From a virus: 64,000 nucleotides of DNA. Every line of letters begins with the position of its first letter. The first letter of the stretch is position 1. Under the pieces are notes generated by a model, which searched no databases, was not told the DNA's origin, and worked only from the letters and a program-made list of their open reading frames with translations. Shown here one piece after another: positions 50,806-60,023 of this stretch. The stretch lies in the IMG/VR virus record IMGVR_UViG_3300023096_000001, positions 32,244-96,243 of that record; one strand, given 5' to 3'. Made by a program: the position numbers and the translations under genes.

Positions 50806-53277
50806 ATGGCGATCGTAAATAATTTAATACCGGGAAAGCTGCATCCTGTCACAGGCGAAGATTTACGCCCAACAGTAGTTACTGTTTGGCAAGACGGGAC
50901 AACACCTATGACAGATGCGCTCTGCGGAGGTCTCTACAATAAAGATACCGAAGCAAGCTCTCCTACGTTTGGCTCTTACTTCAAATGGAATGCCGCAGGT
51001 CCTTGGCCGGTGAGCCGTTTAACGACGATTACGCAAGCAAAATTTCAAAAGCTGATCAATGATTTCGGGAGCAATCCTGCGACGATTGTGCTCGATAAAA
51101 CGGTTGCAATCACAAGCAATATGACGATCCCTGCCAATGTTAAAATAGACTGGGTTCCAGGAGCTACATTTAATATATCGACAGGAGTTGTACTGACTTT
51201 GCTAAGTACAATAAATGAGCAAAACCAACAATTATTTTCTGGTTTAGGGAATGTTATTTTAAATGTTGCGAGAGTCAATGTTAAGTGGTTCGGGGCGGTA
51301 GATGATTTTAATACGACTACTTTAACGGGCACCGATAATACAGTTGCTTTCGAAAAAGCAACAAATGCCATTATTGATGGGAGATCTAGCGTTGTTGTAG
51401 TTCCTCGGGGCAGATATGGACTACTGTATTACATAGTTAAAAATGTTTCTTTGATAGGAGAAGGGCGCGTAAGCTTTAGTGCTATGACCAGCTCGGAGCC
51501 TTCGTTTTTTAGACTAATGGAAGGGACGGTTCGTGATATAAGGCTAGAGAATTTTAATCTTTCGGGAAATCCCAATAATCCAGGACAGGTTGGATTTGAT
51601 GCTACGGCTATTTATTCTCCAACAGAAAATACAGGTGGTTGGTGGTATAGTAGCATGAGTGATGTCAATATTAGAGGGTTCTTAGGCCATCAAATGAACT
51701 TCACTGCTCTTGACCCTAACATCTCAGGCACATTCAGGGATATTGCCAATCAGTTCTTAACTTTTAATAGAGTCACTGCTTTTAGGAGCAACGCGACCAC
51801 AAGGGCTTTGCGGGCAAATGGGCAATTTGGGCAGATTCAGTTTAATGGATGTGAATTTGATGGAGCAGCAGAGAATACTTTGGTAGATTCAGTAAATGTT
51901 GAGCTCATCTCAAGTGTAACAACAGGAGATACGGATCAGATATATAGCGTAGACTTTAATTTATGTACCTTTCAGAATGGAGATAAAGGAGTTAGGACAT
52001 CCTTTGTGAAAACGGTCAATTTAAATGGATGTCATTTTGAAAATTTGGCAAGGCCTATTTATATAGAGACAGGGAGTCAAGTGAATGTGTTAAACAACTA
52101 CTTTGGAGCCTGTGGATTAGGGTCTCGGATAACAAATGCGACAATTGAAGGATGTCTTGCTTATGTAGGATCTACTTGTGAGATGAGTTTTGATGGTTGT
52201 GCTGTATCAGGAGCTCATGATTTTACTATTATAGGAGATGGATTAAGTGGAGTAAACTATGGATCTGCAAATAAATTTGTTCCTACTTATAAAACAATTG
52301 ATTATCAAGGATCTGTAACAGGAGCCGGGGTGTTGACTATTAACTCTCATTCTGGCCGAATTTTAGTGAACGCTACTACTACTGAGTTAAATACTATATC
52401 TTCTACAAAAGGGGTCGGTAATGAGATTGTACTTACCCCGCTAGGCACCTTAACATTAAATGTTACGGGCAATATTGCGATTCCGATTGCTTTAACGAAG
52501 CTTATATTTAGAGCGGGACAGTTAATCACTTTAAGAAGAAGGGGGGCAAAATGGGATGTGATAAATGTTAATGATTCGTTTTTCACTCAATTCACGGGGA
52601 GTCCTGAAGGTGTTATTGTTGCAGCAAAAAGCACTATAGGGTATCGGACAGACGCGAGCGTTAATGGCTCTGTTTACTTTAAGTCTATAGAAGACGCCGG
52701 AGCTAACAATACAGGATGGATCGCTATCACGCCTAAAATAATAAGAACTTTAATCAATGCAACGCCTAAAACAGCTAACTATACGATAACAGCTGATGAT
52801 TCTACAATATTATACAACGCGACCTCAGGAAACTTAAATGCGACTCTGCCTTCGGCATCTTCTTCGTTCTCGGTAGATTCTGGCAGGATATATACCATAA
52901 AGAAAACAGATGCAACGGCGAATACTGTTACAGTTGTGGGATCTATTGATGGTGGGACTAATTTTGTATTGAGAAATCAAAACGAAGCGATAACTGTTCA
53001 ATCTACGGGCACAGACTTTAAAATAATAGATTATTACAACCCCAATGTAGAACAGTATCAAGTAAAGACTGCTTCAGGTACAGGTGTGCTGACGACAATT
53101 AACATTGCACATGGCCTTGGTTATACGCCTGTTTTGACAGGAATCGTGCCTAACAATGCAGCTTCTAACGTGCAGCCTTTAGTGACAGCCGATGCAACGA
53201 ATTTTATTTTTAATTACGCGGTAGCTCCGGCCAGTGGAACGAATAACCTAAGCTATAATATTTCTTATAAAAGATAA
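50806..53277 (+). CDS. tail spike with pectate-lyase-3 type beta-helix
   Basis: 823 residues. After an N-terminal attachment region, NVKWFGAVDDFN then GTDNTVAFEKATNAIIDG and VVVVPRGRYGLLYYIV mark the start of the beta-helix at about residue 162, with Gly/Asn coils to about 480. The C-terminal 200 residues are Ala/Thr/Asn-rich beta (TANTVTVVGSIDGGTNFVL), probably a trimer tip. The start ATG is 3 bases behind the collagen-like gene and its stop overlaps the next start (TAATG). Confidence 0.7.
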   Translation: MAIVNNLIPGKLHPVTGEDLRPTVVTVWQDGTTPMTDALCGGLYNKDTEASSPTFGSYFKWNAAGPWPVSRLTTITQAKFQKLINDFGSNPATIVLDKTVAITSNMTIPANVKIDWVPGATFNISTGVVLTLLSTINEQNQQLFSGLGNVILNVARVNVKWFGAVDDFNTTTLTGTDNTVAFEKATNAIIDGRSSVVVVPRGRYGLLYYIVKNVSLIGEGRVSFSAMTSSEPSFFRLMEGTVRDIRLENFNLSGNPNNPGQVGFDATAIYSPTENTGGWWYSSMSDVNIRGFLGHQMNFTALDPNISGTFRDIANQFLTFNRVTAFRSNATTRALRANGQFGQIQFNGCEFDGAAENTLVDSVNVELISSVTTGDTDQIYSVDFNLCTFQNGDKGVRTSFVKTVNLNGCHFENLARPIYIETGSQVNVLNNYFGACGLGSRITNATIEGCLAYVGSTCEMSFDGCAVSGAHDFTIIGDGLSGVNYGSANKFVPTYKTIDYQGSVTGAGVLTINSHSGRILVNATTTELNTISSTKGVGNEIVLTPLGTLTLNVTGNIAIPIALTKLIFRAGQLITLRRRGAKWDVINVNDSFFTQFTGSPEGVIVAAKSTIGYRTDASVNGSVYFKSIEDAGANNTGWIAITPKIIRTLINATPKTANYTITADDSTILYNATSGNLNATLPSASSSFSVDSGRIYTIKKTDATANTVTVVGSIDGGTNFVLRNQNEAITVQSTGTDFKIIDYYNPNVEQYQVKTASGTGVLTTINIAHGLGYTPVLTGIVPNNAASNVQPLVTADATNFIFNYAVAPASGTNNLSYNISYKR

Positions 53278-53870
53278 TGGCACAGATCGGCGCAGCACTT
53301 TTTGACCTGGCAACGGATCTTGTTAATCAAGGGGGGGCCGCAGGGATTCAGGTAAGAACCAACGGGGGTACTTCCTTCAACGATGGGCAGGCAGGGACGT
53401 ATGCGTGGAATGCTTCGAGCACGGCTACCCATGACGGGATCAACGTGATCAAGGTCACAGCGATCACAACCGGCAGGTGGGTCCGCCAGACGACGCCCGC
53501 TGCCAGCAATATCCCGATTGGAAATTTGCTTGCCAGTGATCTTGTCAGCTCTGCTCCCCGTTCGAATGGCACTACTTCAGCGGCAACGATTACGGTGAAT
53601 GTGGATACGACAGATAATTATAATGTAACCGCTTTAGTGGCGAACACGACGATTGCTGCACCAACGGGAACGCCGGTACAGAACCAGGAGCTGATCCTCC
53701 GCATTACGTCAGACGCCAGTATTCGCACGTTGACATGGAATGCCATCTTTAGAGCAGGTAGTGAACTGCCTCTACCGACCGCTACGATCGCGTCAAAAAC
53801 ACAGTATCTAGCGTTTATCTATAACGTTGAGGCTGTCAAGTGGGACTTTGTCGGCAGCACTACGTTATGA
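53277..53870 (+). CDS. tail adaptor-like protein, paralog of 56585
   Basis: 197 residues. Residues 1-75 (AQIGAALFDLATDLVNQGG, GGTSFNDGQAGTYAW, SSTATHDGINVIKVT, TGRWVRQ) closely match the start of the 56585-57088 protein. The C-terminal half (NVDTTDNYNVTALVANTTIAAPTG, IRTLTWN, YNVEAVKWDFVG) is a beta domain frequent in tail fibre proteins. No catalytic motif. Probably a domain that binds the next fibre to the particle. The stop overlaps the following ATG. Confidence 0.6.
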   Translation: MAQIGAALFDLATDLVNQGGAAGIQVRTNGGTSFNDGQAGTYAWNASSTATHDGINVIKVTAITTGRWVRQTTPAASNIPIGNLLASDLVSSAPRSNGTTSAATITVNVDTTDNYNVTALVANTTIAAPTGTPVQNQELILRITSDASIRTLTWNAIFRAGSELPLPTATIASKTQYLAFIYNVEAVKWDFVGSTTL

Positions 53871-54559
53871 TACTGATCAATGGATATAAGCGTTCTTCGG
53901 GTCCTCCGGCGGTACTCTCTGACGGGAATACGGCTGCGTGGTATAAATCCGATGAGACGGCTACTATTACCAAAGACGGGTCTCAAAAAGTTTCCCGTTG
54001 GAATGATTTTCTAGGCAGCGGACGTGATTTGACTTCTCCGAATGAAGACAGCACGCCGACATGGAGTGCGAACGGGATTGAATTTAATGGGGTATTTAAT
54101 TACATGACCGCAAACTTTACGCTGACACAGCCTGAGTTTACTTATATTGTCGTCAAGATATTCTCTGACGCAGCAGGTGCTTTGTATTGCGGCGCAAACT
54201 CGGGCGCGAATTGTCCGGTGTACATCAATAGTATCTCAGGCAGTGTGGCGACGTTAACGATGGAGGCTGGCGGTGGTGCGGTGAGTGCCGGGAATGCGCC
54301 TGTTGGATCGTTCATTATTTTGAGGACACTTTTTAACGGGGCGAGCTCAAAGTTTATCGTGAACAGTTTATCGCCTAACACAGGGAACCCAGGCACGAAT
54401 CCTTTGACAGGGTTTACGATCGGTTCTAACTATGGTATTGACTATGTAGGGAGCTTTTCTCATATTCAAGTCAAAGAGGTGATTCTTAGAAGGGTGGCTG
54501 ATAACAGTACCAACGAGACAGCGATTTATAATTACCTGAAAGCTAAATATTCACTCTGA
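53867..54559 (+). CDS. ConA/LamG-like lectin-type tail protein
   Basis: 230 residues from ATG 53867 (overlaps the previous stop as ATGA). WYKSDETATITKDGSQKVSRWND and NGIEFNGVFNYMTANFTLTQPEFTY are typical of concanavalin A/laminin-G-like jelly rolls, with IIL and FIIL strands and a late segment YVGSFSHIQVKEVILRR before a C-terminal helix. A carbohydrate-binding role is inferred from the fold type. The stop overlaps the ATG of the next spike (TGATG). Confidence 0.6.
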   Translation: MILINGYKRSSGPPAVLSDGNTAAWYKSDETATITKDGSQKVSRWNDFLGSGRDLTSPNEDSTPTWSANGIEFNGVFNYMTANFTLTQPEFTYIVVKIFSDAAGALYCGANSGANCPVYINSISGSVATLTMEAGGGAVSAGNAPVGSFIILRTLFNGASSKFIVNSLSPNTGNPGTNPLTGFTIGSNYGIDYVGSFSHIQVKEVILRRVADNSTNETAIYNYLKAKYSL

Positions 54560-56514
54560 TGGCAACCTATTACGTCAAGGCGGCTGGTGGCACAGGCTCT
54601 GGTCTGGATGATGCCAATGCGTGGAGCGCGGCCAAGTTCGCCTCGATGCAGGTATCTTCTTTGGCAGCTTCCGATACGATCCTTTTCAAAAGGGGTGATA
54701 CGTTTCCTGTGAAGATCCAATCCGAGAATGCAGGGCTCACCTATGGCAATTACGGTTCAGGGGCACTCCCGGTCATTACGGGGTTAACACAGCTTTCTTC
54801 GTGGACACTTTCGAGTGGCAATATTTATTATGCTACGCTTGATGTGCCTTCTTTGAATGCGATCACTTACAACGGGGTGATTAAATCACAAGGGCGTTAC
54901 CCGAAAACCGGGTATCTGATTTATACAGGGCATACAGGCAATGCTTCGATTAATGGGACTTCTGTTGGTACGATTCCTTTTGATCCGGCGGGTGGAGAGG
55001 TGGTGATCCGTAAGGAGCGTTTTATCCTCGACAGGCATACGATCACGTCCCGCAGCGGAAACACCTTAAATTACGCCTCAGCCAATGAATACGGCAACAA
55101 CACCAATTACAGCGGACTTGACGGCAATGGGTATTTCATACAGTCCCATCTAAGCGCTGTCACCCAAGAAGGAGACTGGTATTACGACAATCCGAATAAC
55201 CGGTTGTATGTACACTTTGGATCAGGCACCCCTTCAGGGAAAGTGATCAAAGCTTGTACACTTGACAAAAACATTCAGATCAACTCGCTTAATAATATCA
55301 CCTGTAACGGGCTTTCTTTTGAAGGGGCGAATGAGTATGGGGCTTGGATCATTGGCGCATCCACGGCGGATTTTAATGGGTGTAGCTGGGTTAGTCAGGG
55401 TGGCAATGCCCTCTATGGAGGGAATGTGAATGGAGTAACTATTGACGGATGCTCGATCACGGACTCCTTTAACAATGGGGTCATGTTTGAGTATAGCGCG
55501 AATAATATTACCCTCAATAATAATGTAATCACCAATTCGGGGATTGTGGCAGGTACGGGAAGGAGTGGGGATGCCGCGCAATGTGGGGTCTTTATTGCAG
55601 GAACGGGCGCAGTGATTACCAACAACCGGGTAATCAATTCAGGTTATAATGCCATTGACTGGACTGGCGACGGAGCTTTAGTAGAGAAAAACCTGGTGGA
55701 TACGTACTGCACGATCAAAGATGATGGAGGAGGAATTTACAATTTCATAGGACTTAACGGGATTATCCGTAAGAATATTGTGCTGAATGCCATTGGCGCT
55801 TATGAGGGTGCAAATTGGGGTTATTGGGAGCCGTTCGGTAAAGCCGCAGGGATTTACTTGGATAACGGAGCTGACACGCACAACTGCACGGTAACAGAGA
55901 ATGTAGTAGCAAACGGCGAGTGGGCGGGGATATTCATCAACAACAACGGCAGCAATGCCATCACCAATAATCTGGTTTACAACTGCCGGTATCAGTTTGC
56001 CATGACGGACTTCAACAACATCCCGCGCAACATTACGTTGACAGGCAATACCTTTATCGGGAAGACCGCCGATCAGCTGTGTTTCCGTATCGAGATGGGT
56101 TCGGATGACAACCTGGCTTTGCTGGGCACTTTTAACAACAATGTCTACGCAAGACCTGTCCGCGATACAGATACGTTCAGCATATACCGAAATTACGCCG
56201 GCGCTTCATATAGTGTAACCAACATCGATTTGGCTACATGGAAAAGCACATATAATCAGGACGCTGCTTCCGTGAAATCTTCTGTGAGTATGGCCGATGC
56301 AACCGATATGCGTTTTGATTACAACTATACCGCAGCGCCGGTGGATGTCACACTTGACGTGCCTCGCAAAGATGTAAACAATGTAAACTATACGGTTAAA
56401 ACGATTCCTGCTTACGTGGGTAGTGTGCTACTTCGAGCACTTTCTGTCAAGATAAGAACCCGTAACGGAAAGATTCTTACAAGAAACGGCAAGATATTAA
56501 CAACCGTTAACTAA
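54559..56514 (+). CDS. tail spike with right-handed beta-helix
   Basis: 651 residues. The N-terminus (ATYYVKAAGGTGSGLDDANAWSAAKFASM in pieces, DTILFKRGDTF) is the usual entry of right-handed beta-helix proteins, followed by many short Asn/Gly/Thr coils from about 250 to 530 (NNGVMFEYSANNITLNNNVI, GAVITNNRVINSGYNAI). The extreme C-terminus repeats TRNGKILTRNGKILT. It may be a polysaccharide depolymerase or binder; active-site acids cannot be assigned by eye. Confidence 0.7.
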   Translation: MATYYVKAAGGTGSGLDDANAWSAAKFASMQVSSLAASDTILFKRGDTFPVKIQSENAGLTYGNYGSGALPVITGLTQLSSWTLSSGNIYYATLDVPSLNAITYNGVIKSQGRYPKTGYLIYTGHTGNASINGTSVGTIPFDPAGGEVVIRKERFILDRHTITSRSGNTLNYASANEYGNNTNYSGLDGNGYFIQSHLSAVTQEGDWYYDNPNNRLYVHFGSGTPSGKVIKACTLDKNIQINSLNNITCNGLSFEGANEYGAWIIGASTADFNGCSWVSQGGNALYGGNVNGVTIDGCSITDSFNNGVMFEYSANNITLNNNVITNSGIVAGTGRSGDAAQCGVFIAGTGAVITNNRVINSGYNAIDWTGDGALVEKNLVDTYCTIKDDGGGIYNFIGLNGIIRKNIVLNAIGAYEGANWGYWEPFGKAAGIYLDNGADTHNCTVTENVVANGEWAGIFINNNGSNAITNNLVYNCRYQFAMTDFNNIPRNITLTGNTFIGKTADQLCFRIEMGSDDNLALLGTFNNNVYARPVRDTDTFSIYRNYAGASYSVTNIDLATWKSTYNQDAASVKSSVSMADATDMRFDYNYTAAPVDVTLDVPRKDVNNVNYTVKTIPAYVGSVLLRALSVKIRTRNGKILTRNGKILTTVN

Positions 56515-56584
56515 GTTCTTAAAAAAGTTTCCCGAACCAAAAGAAACTCTTAGTAACTTATGTGGTCAAAAAATAGCTTTAGCC

Positions 56585-57088
56585 ATGTCACAATTAGGAC
56601 CTACTTCGTTTGCATTAATTTCTGACCTGAGCAGTCAGGCGGGATCTCCCGGAGTTTCTGTGATGGTGAATGGCAAAACGTCCATGAATGACTCCTGGGG
56701 AGCGATCTACTTCTGGAGCGGTTCTTCAACGGCCACTGCTGACGGGTTTAGTGTTATTCAGGTAACAGGCGTAGCAACGGGGCGATGGATACGCCAGTCA
56801 GTCGCAATGAATGTGGTGTCTGCGGCGGCAACCCTTGATTTAGGGACCATTACAGGGTATTACACGTTCAATGGGACGACCGCTACCTGGAAGCTTCCCG
56901 CTTTGAGTGCCAGCATTACAGCACGTCTTATTTTAATCAATCAAGGCAGCGGTGCCGTGAATGTGATCTCGAATGCAGGTTTTGAAGACATTGACGATTC
57001 CGGCACTTCGCTCTCTTCGATTCAAATGATGCCCGGAGAGCACTATATTTTCTACAACAATTCGTTAAAGTTTACCTCGCTACAATAA
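56585..57088 (+). CDS. tail adaptor-like protein, paralog of 53277
   Basis: 167 residues; N-terminal 75 (SQLGPTSFALISDLSSQAG, GKTSMNDSWGAIYFW, SSTATADGFSVIQVT, TGRWIRQ) match the 53277 protein. The C-terminal half differs (ATWKLPALSASITARLILINQGSGAVNV), a small beta domain. It precedes the 57126 fibre as the 53277 protein precedes the lectin and spike genes, which suggests each copy is a docking unit for the fibre behind it. Confidence 0.6.
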   Translation: MSQLGPTSFALISDLSSQAGSPGVSVMVNGKTSMNDSWGAIYFWSGSSTATADGFSVIQVTGVATGRWIRQSVAMNVVSAAATLDLGTITGYYTFNGTTATWKLPALSASITARLILINQGSGAVNVISNAGFEDIDDSGTSLSSIQMMPGEHYIFYNNSLKFTSLQ

Positions 57089-57125
57089 CCCACTGATCGG
57101 ACATTTTTAACAAACCAATCAGACC

Positions 57126-58499
57126 ATGAAACGCTTATCCCACTTATTTTTCATCTTACTTACTTCGTCGGTTTCTTATGCACAGGTCGCCAGCCGGTTG
57201 ATCGCCAGTCAGGCCATACCTATTGATAGCGCCGTACTCAATGTGATGTTTGTCGATACCGTGGCCGGAGCTATGAACCGAACGTGGGTTGCCCGGACCT
57301 CTTCGTTAAAGTTTCGCACCCGTCAGATACGCGGCTTAAAGGATAGTGTTGCGCTTTTTACGGCACCTCTATACCGCCCGATGAGTTATGTGCCGACTTG
57401 GAGCCAAATCACTTCTAAGCCTACATTTTCGGCTGTGGCAACGAGTGGGAGTTATAATGATCTTTCAAGTAAGCCTACCATTCCGACTGTACCCTCCAAT
57501 GTGAGCGCTTTTGCAAACGATGCCGGGTATTTAACGAGTGTGCCCGCGCAGAGCTATGCGTCTCTCACAGGGAAGCCAAACCTTTCAGCAGTAGCGTTGT
57601 CGGGTAATTATTCTGATCTGAGTGGGCTTCCTACGATTCCGTCGGCACAGGTAAACTCTGACTGGAATAGCGCTTCAGGGGTGAGCCAGATACTCAACAA
57701 ACCTGTCATACCTACCAATACCAATCAACTTGTAAATGGGGCAGGGTTCTTGACAGGGATCACCTCTGCACAGATTGCCTCCGCTTTAGGTTTTACCCCT
57801 TATTCGAGCAGTAACCCGAACGGCTATATTTCTTCGGTGCCGGCACAGAGTTGGGCCTCGATCACAGGGAAGCCAACGTTTGCAGCTGTTGCCACCTCAG
57901 GGCTGTACAGTGATCTGTCTGGCGCACCTACTATTCCAACGACCACGAGTCAGATTACAGAGGGAAGTAGGCTGTACTATACAGACACCCGCGCAAGAGC
58001 AGCAGTCAGCTTAACCACTACAGGAAGTGGAGCCGCAACTTACAACCCTTCTACAGGAGCTTTAAATGTGCCTACTCCGACAGTATACACCGCTGGCACT
58101 GGTATTGACATTACATCTGGTGTGATCTCAAGTTCAGCGGCTGCTGTAACGTTTAACAATGCTCCTTCACGAACAATAGGCACTTCTTTTCAGGTCTCTA
58201 CGACACGTCCTGCGAGAGTTAGTTATACAGTTTCTTGCGTAACCGGACTTTCTTTATTAAATTTAAACAGTAATGCGCAGGCATTTTTGGAGATAAGTGC
58301 TAACAATAGCACCTGGATTACGGTGAATGGAGCTGGGTCAACAAAAACTTTAGCCGTATCTCTATCCGTAGGGATTAACGAGACAACGCTTTACAACTTG
58401 CAATGTGAAGTTCCTGCTGGGTGGTGGGTTCGTTTAAGAAGTGTAGTCTCAGGAGGTGGCACCGTTGCGTTTTCTTCAGGTCAGGAAGCTCAATACTAA
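57126..58499 (+). CDS. repeat-rich tail fibre with an N-terminal signal peptide
   Basis: 457 residues. MKRLSHLFFILLTSSVSYAQ has a basic n-region, a hydrophobic core and SYAQ, i.e. a standard Sec signal peptide. Residues about 90-310 carry at least four tail-fibre repeats of the form 'W.QITSKPTFSAVATSGSY.DLSSKPTIP' (SWASITGKPTFAAVATSGLY; SYASLTGKPNLSAVALSGNY). The C-terminus (FLEISANNSTWITVNGAG) is a beta tip. A phage fibre with a secretion signal is unusual. The gene follows the second adaptor by 37 bases. Confidence 0.65.
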   Translation: MKRLSHLFFILLTSSVSYAQVASRLIASQAIPIDSAVLNVMFVDTVAGAMNRTWVARTSSLKFRTRQIRGLKDSVALFTAPLYRPMSYVPTWSQITSKPTFSAVATSGSYNDLSSKPTIPTVPSNVSAFANDAGYLTSVPAQSYASLTGKPNLSAVALSGNYSDLSGLPTIPSAQVNSDWNSASGVSQILNKPVIPTNTNQLVNGAGFLTGITSAQIASALGFTPYSSSNPNGYISSVPAQSWASITGKPTFAAVATSGLYSDLSGAPTIPTTTSQITEGSRLYYTDTRARAAVSLTTTGSGAATYNPSTGALNVPTPTVYTAGTGIDITSGVISSSAAAVTFNNAPSRTIGTSFQVSTTRPARVSYTVSCVTGLSLLNLNSNAQAFLEISANNSTWITVNGAGSTKTLAVSLSVGINETTLYNLQCEVPAGWWVRLRSVVSGGGTVAFSSGQEAQY

Positions 58500-58505
58500 A
58501 ATAAT

Positions 58506-58910
58506 ATGCTTTATTATTATCCCGACTTTAGGGTTAGAAAATACAATAAGCCGAACGGACGCTTTTCGTGGTATGAAACCGTGGAGGAGACGTCCGTTCA
58601 TGGCGCTATTGATGATTTCATCGTGCCAGCAAATTTCGTTACTGATTTTGCCTCTGTGCCAAGATTATTTCAGGTATTGATTCCAGCTCATGGTCTTGCG
58701 ATGCCGCCATCTATCCTTCACGATTTCATGTATACTACTCAGCATTTCAAAGATAAACTCGGCGACCGTGCTGCAAGGTATTACGCAGATGACCTCTTCC
58801 GAAGAAATTTACTTGACATGGGCATCAAAAAGTGGCAGGTATTTGTGATGTTTTACGCTGTCAGATGGTTCGGCGCGAATCGTTGGCGGAAGAAAGGTGG
58901 TAGGAGTTAG
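58506..58910 (+). CDS. DUF1353 family protein
   Basis: 134 residues. IVPANFVTDFASVPRLFQVLIPAHG, PSILHDFMYTT, YADDLFRRNLLDMG and FYAVRWFGANRW follow DUF1353: 'vpagF.TDfASVPr......g.......lHD.lY ... aD..f...l...g ... aVr..G...W'. This family is widespread in phages and near lysis or tail genes; biochemical function is unknown. Last gene of the rightward block; its end overlaps a leftward gene by 4 bases, with no strong terminator between. Confidence 0.7.
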   Translation: MLYYYPDFRVRKYNKPNGRFSWYETVEETSVHGAIDDFIVPANFVTDFASVPRLFQVLIPAHGLAMPPSILHDFMYTTQHFKDKLGDRAARYYADDLFRRNLLDMGIKKWQVFVMFYAVRWFGANRWRKKGGRS

Positions 58911-59053
58911 CTAGACCAGCTTTTTCTAATCCTTCTTGATTCCTCCAACTCTTTCTCAATCTCCTTTCTCTGCGCTTTACTTTTTAGGAGCTGAAAGTAA
59001 AGGTAAACGATAATAGGCGCCATGACTGCAATGGGTCCGATGATGTATTCCAT
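58907..59053 (-). CDS. tiny membrane protein (48 aa)
   Basis: ATG 59053 to TAA 58907. Residues 3-22 (YIIGPIAVMAPIIVYLYFQLL) form a TM helix followed by a highly charged helical tail (KSKAQRKEIEKELEESRRIR). It is the last gene of the right leftward block and starts 9 bases behind the preceding stop, which supports it. Function unknown; topology resembles small accessory membrane proteins. Confidence 0.55.
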   Translation of the reverse strand: MEYIIGPIAVMAPIIVYLYFQLLKSKAQRKEIEKELEESRRIRKSWSS

Positions 59054-59061
59054 AGGGTTAT

Positions 59062-59277
59062 TTATTTTAAAGTTTCACTTTGTTTAAAATCTCCATCTGC
59101 GTCACAATGAGCAGGTGGATAACCGTGTTTCAGTATATTCTGATGCCTTAAGTGACGATTATAGAGCAAGAAAACTATCCTTAGCGGGAAGCATATCGTA
59201 GTACAAATGATTGAGAGAATTACAATAGAGCCAGCAAATCGCCAGAAAGAGCTTAGTGCAAATTCAAGGTATTCCAT
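59062..59277 (-). CDS. small TM protein with YPPAHCDADGD tail
   Basis: 71 residues: TM segment about 10-35 (WRFAGSIVILSIICTTICFP) extended by a second hydrophobic stretch (LRIVFLLYN), then HLRHQNILKHGYPPAHCDADGDF. A 'hGwPP.h.DADGD' tail is one I have seen in other phage membrane proteins. Cytoplasmic tail likely. Unknown function. Confidence 0.6.
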   Translation of the reverse strand: MEYLEFALSSFWRFAGSIVILSIICTTICFPLRIVFLLYNRHLRHQNILKHGYPPAHCDADGDFKQSETLK

Positions 59278-59284
59278 AACGAAA

Positions 59285-59548
59285 TTATATTTTATTGATT
59301 AAATCTCCCTTCACAAATTTAATTTTATTATACAAGGTAACAGTTTTTGGTTCGGGGCGCTCTACTTTAATTTTTCCTTTATCGTAGGCCTCAATGAGTA
59401 CCCATAAGTCTCTTCGTTCCTCATAAGAAAAGCTTTTAGAGTAAAATATGGCCCTGTTACTGCGAATGGTATAAGCCAAGGCATATCCCACGATGAAGGA
59501 TAATGCGGCAATGACAATTCCAATGAAAATCAAGTCTGAATTTGGCAT
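59285..59548 (-). CDS. small membrane protein (87 aa)
   Basis: 87 residues: a TM helix at about 5-27 (LIFIGIVIAALSFIVGYALAY), then a charged cytoplasmic domain (YEERRDLWVLIEAYDKGKIKVE) ending in a strand-rich tail. Three small membrane-protein genes (58907, 59062, 59285) sit side by side at the end of the operon. Confidence 0.6.
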   Translation of the reverse strand: MPNSDLIFIGIVIAALSFIVGYALAYTIRSNRAIFYSKSFSYEERRDLWVLIEAYDKGKIKVERPEPKTVTLYNKIKFVKGDLINKI

Positions 59549-59567
59549 AATGTTATTTGCTTAAAGT

Positions 59568-60020
59568 TTAATAATTACTTCCACTACGCCTTGAATTTTC
59601 CATCTCAGAACGCGCAAAGGCGATGCGCTGACCCATAGCATCCAAAATCTTATTGACCTGCTTTAAGAGCAAATCTACCTTATAAGAATCACTCTCTGCT
59701 TCCATCTCTCCCTTAATGTATTCTTCACTGGAGACAATACTACTCGTTTCGCTTTGTGTCATATTCTTTCCAGAGTTGATAAAACCCTGTTTCGACTTGG
59801 CTACCTCAATCTTTCGAATATAATAATTCGTGTTGTACCGCTGTTTGAGATCACCTGCGATGGATGCCAGGTTAAAGGAGCACGTGGCAAGATGATCTCT
59901 TACAGAAAGCAGCTTTTCGATGTCGGGTGTCTTGCAATTCTGGTGATACCATAAGATATCTTCGGCAATCATATCGAATATTTTTACATCCGATATTTTC
60001 ATTCTTGACTCAAAAGGCAT
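59568..60020 (-). CDS. unknown helical protein (150 aa)
   Basis: 150 residues, nearly all helical (ILWYHQNCKTPDIEKLLSVRDHLATC, NLASIAGDLKQRYNTNYYIRKIEVAKSK in pieces) with a C-terminal coiled coil (DLLLKQVNKILDAMGQRI). The 'ia.dlk.rYN..Y..RK...a' pattern is one I associate with conserved small phage proteins encoded in replication clusters, but no activity is known. Confidence 0.6.
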   Translation of the reverse strand: MPFESRMKISDVKIFDMIAEDILWYHQNCKTPDIEKLLSVRDHLATCSFNLASIAGDLKQRYNTNYYIRKIEVAKSKQGFINSGKNMTQSETSSIVSSEEYIKGEMEAESDSYKVDLLLKQVNKILDAMGQRIAFARSEMENSRRSGSNY

Positions 60021-60023
60021 ACG

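Noticed and set aside
56521-56560. AGTTTC...GAAACT hairpin after the beta-helix spike as a terminator
   Set aside because: The stem is 6 bp and not followed by a T-run; the loop holds a GAACCA partial copy of the leader motif, noted but not counted.
58903-58930. AGCT..AGCT plus T-run as a terminator between the converging blocks
   Set aside because: Only a 3-4 bp stem; also coding for the tiny 48-residue protein on the other strand.
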